Positions 35,000 through 45,560 of a DNA stretch of 64,000 nucleotides are shown here, piece by piece (position 1 is the stretch's first letter; every line of letters starts with the position of its first letter). The DNA lies in the NCBI GenBank assembly GCA_038380435.1, contig JAWZYU010000034.1, forward strand, positions 37,200,901 to 37,264,900. Direction: 5' to 3'. The position numbers and the translations under genes are program-made. The notes under the pieces are model-generated. The model did no database searches and had not been told where the DNA came from. It was given only the letters and a program-made list of their open reading frames with translations. This DNA is from Ryuthela nishihirai. Taxonomy: Eukaryota > Arthropoda > Arachnida > Araneae > Heptathelidae.

Positions 35000-37780
35000 T
35001 CATCATCCTTAAGCAGCCAAGGGTTATGTAGTTCCCACAGATGAGTGCATAAGTCCAACCAGATTGTTCAATTTAGTTCTGCACACACGTCTGTTCCTGA
35101 GCTACATCTCTGGCCACTGTAGCCCAATTTTAGCAAAGTCCTATTTGACAATGTCTGCCCACAGCATCCTAGATTTTCCCCTCTTTCTGAGGCCTTTACA
35201 CACATTGTCATAACCCTATAATTATCCATACGGGGCAACATGGCCAAACCAAGTCTCTCTCTGCACAATATGCTGCTTTAAGGAGGTTACCAAGTCCTTT
35301 ACTTAACCTCAACATTATTACAAAGTAGAATCATCTAATGCGCATGATACTGATCAAGCATGTAGAATCAAAGGCATCAAGTTTTCTGCTATCTTGTTTA
35401 CAAAGGGTCCAAGTTTCCCTACCATAGCTAACCCTGGAAAGAACCAAACAATTATATAGTCTAATTTTAGTCTTTAGGTGTATATGCCTATTTCTCCACA
35501 CTCTCCATAGATTCTTAAAAGTTCCATCAGCAATCCCTATTTGTCTGTTAACCTAATGCTCCACACCAGTATCTGTTACACAGCTAGAAGATTTTTAAAG
35601 TAAGACACCTGCTCAGGAATGGAACTATTCAGATTAACTAAACCACAGCTTATCTGACCAATTTTCATCACTTCAGTTTTCTCTCTGTTTATAATCAAAC
35701 CTACTCTACTACCAGTCTCATCAACAGCTCGAATGAAAGAGATATCTCTACTACCAGTCTCATCAACAGCTCGAATGAAAGAGATATCTCTACTACCAGT
35801 CTCATCAACGTCATTTATCAAAAAGGTTAAATCATCGACATAATCTAAATCAGAAATTTTCAGATCTCCAGACCATTTAAGTCCAAAATCTCTCCTTTGC
35901 AGTGAATTTCGCATAACATAATCAATAACCAAACTATAGAGCAGTGGTTCTCAACCTTTTATGCTCACATACCCCCTGGAAACATGAATGTAACTAGCGT
36001 ACTCCTTATATAGATAGAAAAAACTATAGTTATAGTATAACAATGGTTATTTTTACTTTGTTACTAGATCTAGCGACTTTTGAGCTCTCACGGCGTACCC
36101 AAAAAATTTTATCGCGTACTCCCATGTTGAGTACCCCTGCTATAGAGGAAAGGATACAAAATGCATCATTGTCAAGCACCAAAAGCAATGCTAAACTAAT
36201 TGCTACAAGCTTTACCAACTCTCACACATGACTCTATGTTATTATAGAGACCTTTCATTGTTAATTAACTGTCTGGTATACCTTACGATATCACAATCAA
36301 CCACAAATTATGGTGATCAACAGAGTCAAAAGCCTTTTCGAAATGTACAAAGCCTGTAACCACAGGTTTCTGGAACTCTACACATTTTTCAAGAATCTGC
36401 CTTAATGAAAAAATCTGATCCCTACCACTTTTGAATCCACACTGCTCTCTGTCACCCAAATTCTTAATTCTATTAATCACAAACATGCGAAGAACTTTAT
36501 CTGGAACAGAAAGTAGGGTGATACCCCTATAGTTATCACAAGAACTGATATCCACTTTTTAAAAATAGGGATAATAATAGCTCTGGTAAAATCCTTAGGA
36601 AAACACCTTTATCCTAAAAGATATTCAAAATCTCAGTGAGCCATGTGTTAACAGAAACATTCTGAGCTCTACGCATTTCAGTAGTAATTTCCTCAACCTC
36701 TGGGGATTTGTGTAATTTAATTTTAAAAATAGCCAAAATAACTTCAGACTGTGATATAGGGCGAACATTAAAGCCAATAATGCATCTATTCTTATTTCAA
36801 ACAATGAGATTAGAACAAACATTGTTTAGAACATTTCTGAAATTCTCAGCCCACCTAGCTAAGATAGAATCCTCTCCTTCAATCCCTGTATACCTGTTCG
36901 TTTCTTCCCAAATAGAACATTGGCTATCTGGTACACTCTGCTGTTATGCTATATAGCTGCTTCCTCAACGCTGTCAGCCAAGGCATCAAGGCAAAGATTC
37001 TTATCAGCTGCTAACTGATCCTTTACACGTTTATTTAGATCTTTTTAACGTTTTCTGTTAGGACTAGTAGGATACAAACATTTCTGCAATTTTTTCTTTC
37101 TGAAATAAGCTCCAGAACCTTATCACTCAAATAATTTTTCCTCCTGTACTCCTTTTTGCCCAAAAACGTATTGTTAATTTCAAGGAAAGTCCGTTTATAA
37201 TGGTCCATTCTTCCTCACTTCAGTAGTAGGTAAACAATGACTGTTATAATGACTAAGTAACCTATCGTAGTAAGGTTTAGTTATAAGTGAATCTTTTAGA
37301 ACTCCAGTGTTAAAGTGAACCTTTTTATTCGTAGCACAACAGCTTTGGTACTGCTCACCTAGCACAAGAGTAATATCTCCTTTCTTGATAGAATTCAAAA
37401 TATCCTGAAGTTGTTCACAAACCTATCCTTCTCATCCTCAGTGGGGACATAACAGTAGATAACATTCAAGTCTCTTATTAATGCTTGTCTGAAATTTAGC
37501 TGTAAGAAATCTTTCATTAATGCACTCATATACTAGAAGAGTATCACTTAGCGTGTCTGCTGAGAAACAAACCTACGTCTTGCAGATGCTTTTTATCTTC
37601 CCTCCCTGAAAAAGAGAAATTTAAGATTATTTTTAAGAATCTGACCTTTATCTGTCCATCTGGTCTCTTGCAAGCTGAGAATATATAAATTATAGCGCTG
37701 GAATTCTTGTGTGAGGACATCAAGAAAATAATCTCTGTGCAGAGTCCTCACATTTCAACTACCTATGGTGAAAAAATGGT
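35000..37780 (-). pseudogene. LINE ORF2 relic: endonuclease, reverse transcriptase, C-terminal domain
   Basis: Endonuclease near 37780-37430: NVRTLHRDYFLDVL, LSLQETRW, LNVIYCYVPTEDEKDR. RT: 36283-36555 has NYRGITLLSVPDKVL, EQCGFKSGRDQIFSLRQILE and FVHFEKAFDSVDH; the position that is normally the motif A Asp (F-D-F..AFD) is His. 35576-35932 has DLDYVDDLTFL (the YVDD box) followed by a 14-residue unit DETGSRDISFIRAV repeated in tandem in frame, then NREKTEVMKIG. A hAT insertion (35942-36139) separates these blocks. The C-terminal domain (35570-35070) retains pieces of the SETWTLCK...GIRWF and RMDNYR motifs. Frameshifts, insertion and the motif A change make it inactive. Confidence 0.87.
35942..36139. 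mobile_element. hAT MITE inside the LINE
   Basis: Ends CAGTGGTTCTCAACC / TTGAGTACCCCTG, perfect 8-bp duplication CTATAGAG at 35934-35941 and 36140-36147. It is a short (198-bp) member of the family at 24327 and 42924. Confidence 0.92.
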
Positions 37781-38142
37781 TAGTGTATGGTTATTGAGAG
37801 AAGAAATGTCGACAATTCAAACAGCTCCCTAATCCCAGGCATTGGGGAAAGGCCCGTTCCTTCCCACTACCAAAGGCTGAAGCCATCTTCACTGGAAGAC
37901 TTCCTCCAATGTAGGTTTGACGATGCCCATAGAAGCAAGAGTTCAAGTACTACAATGAGCTCAGATCAGGATTATCCACCAGCTGATAAAACGTATCCTG
38001 TGAATCTATTCACTTAGGGTTGTCAACACGCGAACAAACAGGAAACACAGCTGAAGATTCTCCCTCACAGAGATCTATCAGCGCAGCAAATTCAAGATCC
38101 ATAATCAAGTTTAGAGCCATTATTTAATTCTGGCTGGTGTAT

Positions 38143-38578
38143 GGGTTGGGTTGTTTTACCTCTGAGCGGCACTTTTTTGCACACCATGGGCTAAATGGCC
38201 AGGTCACATGGACCCCGAAGGCTCAGAGAAGGTTGGGGGAGGGGACCCACTGGAACAGCTGTTGGGAGACAGATAGTAGCTTCCCGTCAAGGCCATCCAG
38301 CGTGTTCTTTAACGTGCGCAGGGTATGGCTCTCCCGCACACGGGGCCACGGCTTAACGTCCCATCCGACGGACGGCGGCCTTTCCAAGCCCATCGGTGTC
38401 CCCTACTGACCGTGGGTAGGGCGGGGAATTTTGCGGAGATAAATCTCAACGCTGACCCAGCAGGGACTCGAACCTGGGAACTACAGATTACGAGCCTGGA
38501 CTCGAACCTGGAACTACAGATTACGAGCCTGGACTCGAACCTGGAACTACAGATTACGACTGAGCCACCCCCGCCCCA
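38143..38578 (-). mobile_element. SINE-A with triplicated B-box segment
   Basis: Perfect 12-bp duplication TGGCTGGTGTAT (38131-38142, 38579-38590). In the tRNA-like head a ~33-bp unit containing the B box (ACTCGAACCTGG.AACTACAG) occurs three times in tandem (about 38465-38560). The body is close to consensus, so the copy is fairly young. Confidence 0.92.
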
Positions 38579-39065
38579 TGGCTGGTGTATATGGTCAGCA
38601 CCAGGAACCTGTGTGGTTGACCACTCCTCATCAGGGTAGAAAGAAAAGTAGCAATTGTTGTCCAGATCAGTAGGCCACATTGAACAGACAGGCCGTTCCC
38701 TTCCACAAGAGAGCATCTCTTTTAAAAGGTACAAACGATCTGCACCACGAGGAGAGGTCGGACATAACGTGCTCGGCCTGGCCAGTTCTCACAGAGGATT
38801 GGTGCATAGCTGTCCTTCCTAGCTAACATATTTAGCTGTAAGCTGCCATTAATTCAGACATGGGAAAAACAAGTCAATACACAATGTTGAAAATCTTGTG
38901 ACACCACTGTGAAAATTATTAAAATTTAATGATCAGTAATGAATAATATCCAATAAACCCTCTAATTTTTTTTAAGAATTTGCACTGAAGATATAGCTAG
39001 TGCACCCCAGAGAAAGTTCTTTTGCGCGAAGATTGGCCGAGCCCTGAATAAAAGTGACTTTAGTT

Positions 39066-39602
39066 CGTGGGTGTGTGATGGTCCACCCATTCACTTTTAC
39101 TTTTCCTTAACCAGTTTAACTTTATTTACGTTATATTTATTATTTTGGGGATTATTTTTTTTTGACTGATCGCAATTCTAGTTTCCGAGCCCTAGGAGTT
39201 GCACATGCGCAACTCCGACTTTTGATTGCCAGCCGTTAATGCGCATGTATAGGCAATACCACCTAGAGCTGAGAGCCAACCACCATCGGAATACGTCACA
39301 ACAATGGCGGTCGTAGTGGGCCAGTGCAATACCTCCTAGAACGAAGAAGCCCACCAACCTGTTTTTGACGTCGCTGCTGGTTATTTCCGCACATCGCTTC
39401 ATTTGAATGAAGTTGAAAGGAAAATTATTTCCGATGGTTTCAAATGAACCAATTTTTAACACAGATGCAATTTATCAATCATTGAATAAAAATAATTCTT
39501 CGACAAAAATGTAAAAAACGGAAAATTATCAACTCTTACAAGTTTAAGTAATTTTTCAAAAACATTGAATGACATATCATTCAGTTGTTCTTGAAATGTA
39601 CG
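39066..39602. other. Junction between duplicated units
   Basis: Neither unit's sequence continues here. It holds a promoter-like GC patch (see 39170-39400). The minus ORF 39178-39462 (94 codons) has no recognised domain. Confidence 0.45.
39170..39400. promoter_or_regulatory. Promoter-like patch: NRF1-, CRE- and YY1-like words
   Basis: Higher GC than the surroundings. It contains the inverted repeat GGAGTTGC..GCAACTCC at 39195-39216 with TGCACATGCGCAA (NRF1-like), a second ATGCGCATG at about 39239, TACGTCA at 39292-39298, AATGGCGG at 39303-39310 (YY1-like) and TGACGTCG near 39366. Such a cluster is typical of housekeeping promoters in animals. No transcript can be tied to it; TMEM222 copy 1 lies 6.8 kb downstream on minus, about 3 kb without the LINE. 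Inference only. Confidence 0.35.
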
Positions 39603-40110
39603 AGTGTAAGTCAGAAAGTAAGGTTCCAAGTTTGTTTGCCATTAAACTAACAAACATGTGGAGCTGTACCGCCACTGCAAGTCGGTACCGTTCATTGGAG
39701 GCTAATTCACCATGATCTTACACCTTGAACCTTGATGCTGTAGATCTCACCAGTAAATTAGATTCTCTGAACACAGAAATGTTAATTCATCTACAGCTTG
39801 TGGTTGTGTATGTCTTGGACTTCCTGTTAGTGCAACATGTGGGGAAATCGCCAAGAAATTGAAATTAGTCCTGTGACTGCCAACAAAAGCAGCAAGGACT
39901 ACTTCCATAAGGAGTGCTACTACTCCACGATAATGCCCATCCACACACACTGCTTCACTTGTTTGGGAAGTTGAAGAAGCATCTCCAAGTACGACACTTT
40001 TCATTTTATGATGCAGAGAAATTACAAAGCGTCTTCAAGAGAAGGGCCTTTGATAAGCTGGGTGAATGCTTCAAATGTCTCAAGTCTAGTGACTATGTTG
40101 AAAAAATAGT
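39603..40110 (+). mobile_element. Mariner remnant
   Basis: A TIR-like start GTCAGAAAGTAAGGTTCCAA near 39611. A plus-strand transposase end follows: VLLLHDNAHPHT near 39910, LFGKLKKHLQVRHFSFYD (about 39962-40015), then LGECFKCLKSSDYVEK (about 40060-40108). The order HDNA.PHT / LFG.LKKHL / W..C....GDYVEK is the mariner catalytic C-terminus. Most of the gene is deleted or frameshifted. Confidence 0.75.
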
Positions 40111-40416
40111 TGGGGGGGGGGGCATTTCCTACATATTGCCTTTGGTGTAATTACCTGCCCCACACAGAAATTAGGGGAACCTTCTTTTCTGACTTACCCT
40201 CATAGAACATAACTCTGACTTAACATGTTTTAATCTTGAGAAGGAAATCTTGCTCTCACTTACAGACACATGCAATGTCAGATCCTTTCACTTAACAGTT
40301 TACTGCAGTAAGCAGCTCTCCTTGTCACTGCAACTGTTGCTGAGAAAACGTTTTCAAGAAACTCAAGAGGAAGTGGTTTCCAAATCATTCAGATAGTTTT
40401 GTTGTAGAGTAAATGA

Positions 40417-40504
40417 TTCAAAATGTTCAGAATACCATTGCAGAACGTGCGTTTCAGACGTGTCTGAAACGCACATTCTGCAATTGTATTCTGAACATTT
40501 TGAA
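40417..40504. repeat. Near-perfect 43-bp inverted repeat, 2-nt centre, private to unit 2
   Basis: 40417-40459 and 40462-40504 are reverse complements with about two differences. Unit 1 (about 19885-19940) has only the right arm (GTGTCTGAAAC.CACAT ... TTCTGAAAGTTTTGAAATAA); its left side is unrelated. The left arm therefore arose in unit 2 by inverted copying of the right arm. Confidence 0.88.
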
Positions 40505-40618
40505 ATAAGCTGAGGCTTAAATATCTGTCACTAGCAGCATAATTTCTATTATAAAATAATGCTCAACAAAACCATATTATGTGTTAACATCTATCTGTAT
40601 TGACATCAACCAAGCTTT

Positions 40619-41240
40619 TTTCATCATCATCCTCAAGCAGCCATGGGCTACGGAGGTCCAACCAGACCACGCAGTTTAATTCTCCAAGCATATCTGTCCT
40701 GAGCTACATCTGCTGCATCCGGCCACTGCACACCAATTCTAACAAGGTCCTGTTTGACATTGTCTGCCCACCGCATCCTAGGTCTCCCCCTCCTTCTGAA
40801 GCCTCTAGGCACACTGTTCATAACCCTATTCGCCAATCTATAATTATCCATACGGGCAACATGGCCAAACCAGCGGAGTCTCTCTCTGCACAATATGCTG
40901 CTTAAAGGAGGTTGCAGACTCCTTTGCCTAACCTCATCATTAGTTACAAAGTTAAACCACCTAATACCCAAGATACTGTGTAAGCATCTAGAATCAAAAG
41001 CATCTAGTTTCCTATTATCTTGTTTACACAGCGTCCAAGTTTCACTACCATAACTAACCCTAGAAAGAACCAAACTATTATACAGTCTAATTTTAGTCTT
41101 TAGGTGTATACGCCTATTTCTCCACAATCTCCATAGATTCTTAAAAGTCCCGGCAGCAATACCTATTCGTCTGTTAATCTCATGCCGCACATCACCAGTA
41201 TCAGTTACATAGCTCCCAAGATAATTATCAGTTTTTTCAT
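40619..41240 (-). mobile_element. LINE 3' fragment, private to unit 2
   Basis: 5'-truncated LINE: the tail starts at CATCATCATCCTCAAGCAGC and coding follows on minus. Unit 1 is uninterrupted at the matching point (about 20055). Confidence 0.88.
40648..41190 (-). pseudogene. C-terminal domain of LINE reverse transcriptase ORF, open 180 codons
   Basis: Open frame with KNLWRLWRNRRIHLKTKIRL, LSRVSYGSETWTLCKQDNRK, LHSILGIRWFNFVTNDEVR, RLRWFGHVARMDNYRLANRV, GRPRMRWADNVKQDLVRIG and the terminus LRGLVGPP. This is the conserved tail found in many animal LINEs (the SETWTL...WFGHV.RM... type). It is truncated at the 5' side by retrotransposition, so it has no own start. The lack of stops marks it as young compared with 34994-38826. 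Confidence 0.9.
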
Positions 41241-41319
41241 CACTGACAGTAAATCAGAAGCAATGTCTCCAGCTAATTAAATTCAGCAAATCACCTACAA
41301 CTATGGAAATAATTTTTCC

Positions 41320-41460
41320 ATTGTTCCAACCCAAGAACTTTCTTTGAGTGGAAAAGGCAGTTCATGAAGTTATCAACAAAGTTTGATGACACTGACTTGT
41401 AATAGCCATTGTCAACAAGATATGGTTGCAGGATTGAATGAACTGTCACACAGTACTACC
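41320..41460 (-). pseudogene. piggyBac-like transposase relic (unit 2)
   Basis: Minus-strand reading: SILQPYLVDNGYYKSVSSNF, then VDNFMNCLFHSKKVLG. Similar order to piggyBac's LL.PYL.KGY...DNF.TS..L...L..KK..LGT. It is the paralogue of 20160-20330. Coding signal outside this ~50-residue patch is not visible. Confidence 0.4.
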
Positions 41461-41479
41461 ATGGACACACTAACTGTTA

Positions 41480-42923
41480 ATAACTTGTAATATAGAAGCT
41501 GTCTTTTAAACTATATAGAGTATTAATGTGATAAATTTAATGGTTTCAAAAATTTTCAGCATACACCACCATTATGCATTTTATAGGTACTATAAACCAG
41601 GGTTTGTGTTTTTTTAGAGCAAACGTTTCAAAATAATATTGGACACATTACTTAAACTTGCTTGAATGAGGTATCACCACTAAATGTATTGCCAAAATAT
41701 TTTCATTGCCTACACACCACTACACTTTGGGTATGGCTTGACAAATGTGCTAATAGGGTAAAAACAAATTACCATACACGATGGAACAGCAATATAATAC
41801 TCATAATTTCCATGAAAAGCCATAGTTCATATTTGAACATTGCAAATTACAGGCCAATGAAATGGATGCTGCATCATGAAGTTTATCAAGGATTTTCATA
41901 TACAAAGGTTTTCAATAAGTAACATTTGTTTAAACAGAGAAAAAGTAGCCAAATAGTTTAAAACTTGCTTGCAATAATAATATAAACCCTTATTATCCAA
42001 CAAAAGTCAAATTTGATTAATAATCACAAGTTTAAGATGACAGCAAAAGAGGAAAAAAGCACCAAATTTGGGCAATGATCTGTGATGCATTTTTTAACCC
42101 ATTGGAATATGAATAATTTCAAACTAAACCTGCACAGAATTACTATTTATAAACTTCTGAATTTGACAAGATTTTAATCAAAGTTTTTGGGCATATATGC
42201 ATGGTTGAAACTTTGTTGTAAATGTTTTATTACTGGCTGTAACATTCCTAATTTGTTTCTGATGTTAAGCTATTCATTATCTGTAAAGTTCATGAATACT
42301 AACAAGGGCAAGAATCAAGAAATATGGAGTGTATAATGATTTTATTGTCCAATATAATTGAAGTGTTAATTTTCTGTTCAAACCCATTGGGATTCATAAA
42401 AGGAAATAAGTTTGGATTCTATCAGATGCTGCACGAAAGCACTGATTTATTGTCTTTGAATTTGTGCGACTATTGTGAAATTGTGTAACATATCTGTTTC
42501 ATTTGATTAGAGCATATTGCAGACCAATTTTTCTGTATACCAACAGCAGTTGGGTCAGTTGTTAACTGCAGTTTTATTCTAGGATTCAATCCAGGTGTTT
42601 CAGTATAACTTAATCTTTTAAGTTTATCAAAAGTTTTTTTTTGTCCCACTTCTATCAGTCATCCTTCTTTTTCTTTGTTTATGTACCTTGTAATGTGGGT
42701 CCATCAACATCAATAACTTCTTCATTTTCATCACTACAACTTTAACTTTCTTCTTGTGATCTGACACTGACTCTAGTTAACATATGCAAACATTGCTTTC
42801 TTTTACTTGATGCCATATTTGCTATTGAAAGACACTGGGCTATCACCAATTTTCAAAAAGCAATACATTTCATAAAATCAATCCCAATAAGCATTCTGCT
42901 ATGGCTTGATCCTTCATCTAAAG
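41480..42923. other. Duplicated non-coding block (unit 2)
   Basis: Counterpart of about 21800-23286. No ORF or motif recognised. Confidence 0.6.
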
Positions 42924-43296
42924 TAGGGGTTCTCAACATGGGGTACAGAGTAAAATTTTTTGGGGTACGCCACGAGAGCTGAAAAATCACTACATATAAA
43001 TTATATCTAGGAACTCAAGTCACTAGATGACATAAATTATATATATATGTTTTATTTTATTCCCATTGTTATACTATAACTATAGTTTTATCTATCTATA
43101 CAAGGGGTACGCCAGTTACATACACAATTCCAGGGGGTACGTGAAGCATAAAAGGTTGAGAACCACTGATATATATGTTTTATTTTATTCCCATTGTTAT
43201 ACTATAACTATAGTTTTATCTATCTATACAAGGGGTATGCCAGTTACATACACATTTCCAGGGGGTATGTGAAGCATAAAAGGTTGAGAACCACTG
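42924..43296. mobile_element. hAT-type element, reversed relative to the paralogous insertion
   Basis: Ends TAGGGGTTCTCAACATGGGG / GGTTGAGAACCACTG with 8-bp duplications ATCTAAAG (42916-42923) and ATCTAGAG (43297-43304). The right part, including the ~125-bp end from TATATATGTTTTATTTTATT, is tandemly duplicated (about 43042-43168 and 43171-43296). It is the same family as 24327-24838 but in opposite orientation at the same ancestral target. The ORF 43066-43272 is repeat-driven. Confidence 0.88.
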
Positions 43297-43449
43297 ATCT
43301 AGAGAATTATATATGACAATTCATGCCATCTATTGATAGAAAGTAGAAATAAAAAGAAATTATCACAGCTGCCTCTGCCAGCTGTGTATGAATGGCCTTC
43401 ACTGTCTGGGGCAGCTGAGAGCCAACTTTGTTAACCAACGGATTAAATA

Positions 43450-43670
43450 CACCTATCCCTTGATTTACACGGTACTCAGTTCACACAATTTTGGCTTTGC
43501 ACGGTCAAAAAATGCAACCAGTTTCGATTTACACGGTACCGACTGAGACTGAGACGTACATAGAAAGGAAATCTCAGTCAGTACCATGTAAATCGAAACT
43601 GGTTGCATTTTTTGACCGTGCAAAGCCAAAATTGTGTGAACTGAGTACCGTGTAAATCGAGGGATAGGTG
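43450..43670. mobile_element. Palindromic MITE, 221 bp, TA duplication, private to unit 2
   Basis: TA|CACCTATCCCTTGATTTACA ... GTAAATCGAGGGATAGGTG|TA. The ~100-bp arms differ at only about two positions; the spacer is about 30 bp. Unit 1 lacks it (AAATACAGGTGTGCTATACC near 24985). It has no coding capacity. Confidence 0.93.
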
Positions 43671-44349
43671 TACAAATGCATTATACTTAGCTGAAGACAC
43701 TATAAATATAACGTTTTTTAAATGAGTAAAAAAAAAACATTTATGAAGGAGTTGATAATGTTTAAAAAATGGCAAAAGAAGGTGCCCTAGTCTAGGTCAC
43801 AACTGAGAGGAAAAAAGTGATTAATGCTGCAATACATTAAAACCATGGTAAAGAAAAATCAATGAAATAGTGAACATGAATGTTAGAACATTAGTCATAT
43901 ATTTACATTTATTCAGGTTGTGCTATTCATGAAAATCTTTCCTACTCAAAAGTGTGTTGCAAAAATTATAGTGCCATGGGTTTTAAGATTTCTTATCAGG
44001 GAAATAAATACATCTTAATGCCTGTTTAGCTTTACTCAAGTCAAACCATCAGTTTGAACTTTTCTTTGCACTTCAAAGGAAACTTCATCCACATGCAGTG
44101 TTTTATTTCTGAAACTCTATGGTATATTAGAATCGATTTAACTATGCTATTTATAATATAAATGTTATTTGACTTTACTTGATTAAAATCTAATTTGATA
44201 TTGAAAGTATATATTTATTTGTAGAAGTGGTTTTAACTTTTACAGTGTTTATAAATTAAATCGGCTTTTATGGTAGACATTCACTAAGAGTATAATGCTT
44301 TTAACTAAATGTTCTCTGTATTTGGAGGAAGCTGGAACTTTAGTTTAAA

Positions 44350-44819
44350 ATATACTACATATCTAACATGGCATAGATAGTTTGGTTGTCATGTAGCTCA
44401 CAATTATTGTTGAATGAACTTGAAATTCATTGATATACTGAGTTAATTCTTTTTAGAAGTAAATATTTCACTAACTTGTTTTCTTCCTGTCTGTTGAAAT
44501 TGGCCAAGTAGTATTTTTGAAGTCTATTTCCTTAGACACTCAAGCTAGCATGCGATGGACTGGATGTCCCAGAACACATATTTGTGCTGTTCCCTCTGAA
44601 TTTCAGTATTTATATGAAATTTTGATCATTTTTTTTATAATTTATGATTTCAATTATAGCAATAATTCAATTAGTAATTAATTATTAAATAATTAATAAT
44701 AAAATTTAAATATAATTAATTAATATTTAAATTATTAGCAATTAATTTAAATTTAATTAGTAACTAAAATATGCATGCCTCATTATTTCAATCATGGCTG
44801 TTCCAACCCTTTGCTTCTA
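44350..44819. other. Non-coding with AATT/TTAA-rich tract
   Basis: 44640-44770 is almost pure A/T built from TAATTAAT and AATTTAAAT words. Otherwise nothing recognised. Confidence 0.5.
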
Positions 44820-45560
44820 ATGAAGAATGGCAAGAGCTGTCGGTACTGGTGGTACAAGCACTTTCTCAAAAACATGTAGGAGAAGGGGACACAATACTTT
44901 GTTATATTACCTCTGTATTGTACTGTTAATATATATAATATATTGATTAATTGATCAATGACTGATATCTACTGATTATTGGTTATTAATTATTAGAATT
45001 TAATTTTGATATCACTCTGTAGCCCATGGCTGCTTGAGGATGATGATGATGTGTTCACATGCTGCAGCCTCTCACCACTTAGCAAGCCTTTAATATTTAT
45101 GGCAAATAGCTAATTCAAAACTATCTTCTCCATCACTATGCAAATGGTCAGAGTTTAGTGATGGATAATCATCGATTATTCCCATGCTTTTTTGAGAATG
45201 TGCTTGGGCCATGACAGCATTCAGCATGCCACATAAAAAGTGTTGACTTGTCGGAGGTGCACAAATTGAACTTTATTCCTAATAATTAATAACTGATCAC
45301 CAATCAGTAGGCATCATTCATCAATTAATAATCAAATATTGCATAAATGCTACAATATAGAGGCTAAAGGCAAAAATGACATTGTTCAATTCTACAATGC
45401 AGTAAAAGTACAGTGTATATATCATAAATTTAATAAAACTCTATAACACTAATATTTTATTTATATATACAGTATTATAGAGTTTTATTAAATTTGTGCC
45501 CCCCTTATCTTTCTCTTTTTCAAGGAAGTGCTTGGACCACCAGTAGTAGCAGCTCTCCCT
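44820..45560. mobile_element. Diverged foldback structure around a LINE tail
   Basis: The left arm about 44826-44995 (ACTGGTGGTACAAGCACTTT ... TTGGTTATTAATTATTAG) is inverted at about 45266-45545 (CTAATAATTAATAACTGATC ... AAGTGCTTGGACCACCAGTA). The arms have diverged and the right one is longer. The centre holds a plus-strand LINE 3' tail (45018-45051, GCCCATGGCTGCTTGAGGAT). The right arm contains its own 25-bp hairpin at 45426-45450 / 45471-45495. The element class is unknown. Confidence 0.65.

Larger units (their letters stand above)
34994..38826 (-). mobile_element. LINE with endonuclease and RT remains, private to unit 1
   Basis: Unit 2 runs uninterrupted across the site (52150), so this is an insertion after the duplication. 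The 3' end (34994-35130) is the CATCATCATCC-type tail shared with 16431 and 40619. The minus-strand coding order is endonuclease, RT, C-terminal domain. It contains a hAT MITE (35942-36139) and a SINE-A (38143-38578). Confidence 0.85.
19560..39065. repeat. Tandem segmental duplication, unit 1
   Basis: Co-linear with unit 2 (about 40125-52386). Anchor pairs: 19580/40145, 20290/41424, 21890/41585, 22340/42040, 24845/43303, 26370/44055, 26680/44140, 31812/49333 (TMEM222), 34000/50705, 34950/52115, 38860/52175 and 39000/52320. Identity outside the TMEM222 core is about 75-85% by eye. Unit 1 is longer because of private insertions: SINE-B at 26455, SINE-A at 32634, SINE-B at 33046, a LINE at 34994-38826, and extra segments at about 25275-26362 and 26775-28365. 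Confidence 0.9.

Noticed and set aside
38137..38734. ORFs of 90-141 codons on both strands
   Set aside because: All lie within a SINE-A; the repeated residues reflect the B-box triplication, not a gene.
39178..39462. 94-codon minus ORF
   Set aside because: Overlaps the promoter-like patch, with no domain and no paralogue.
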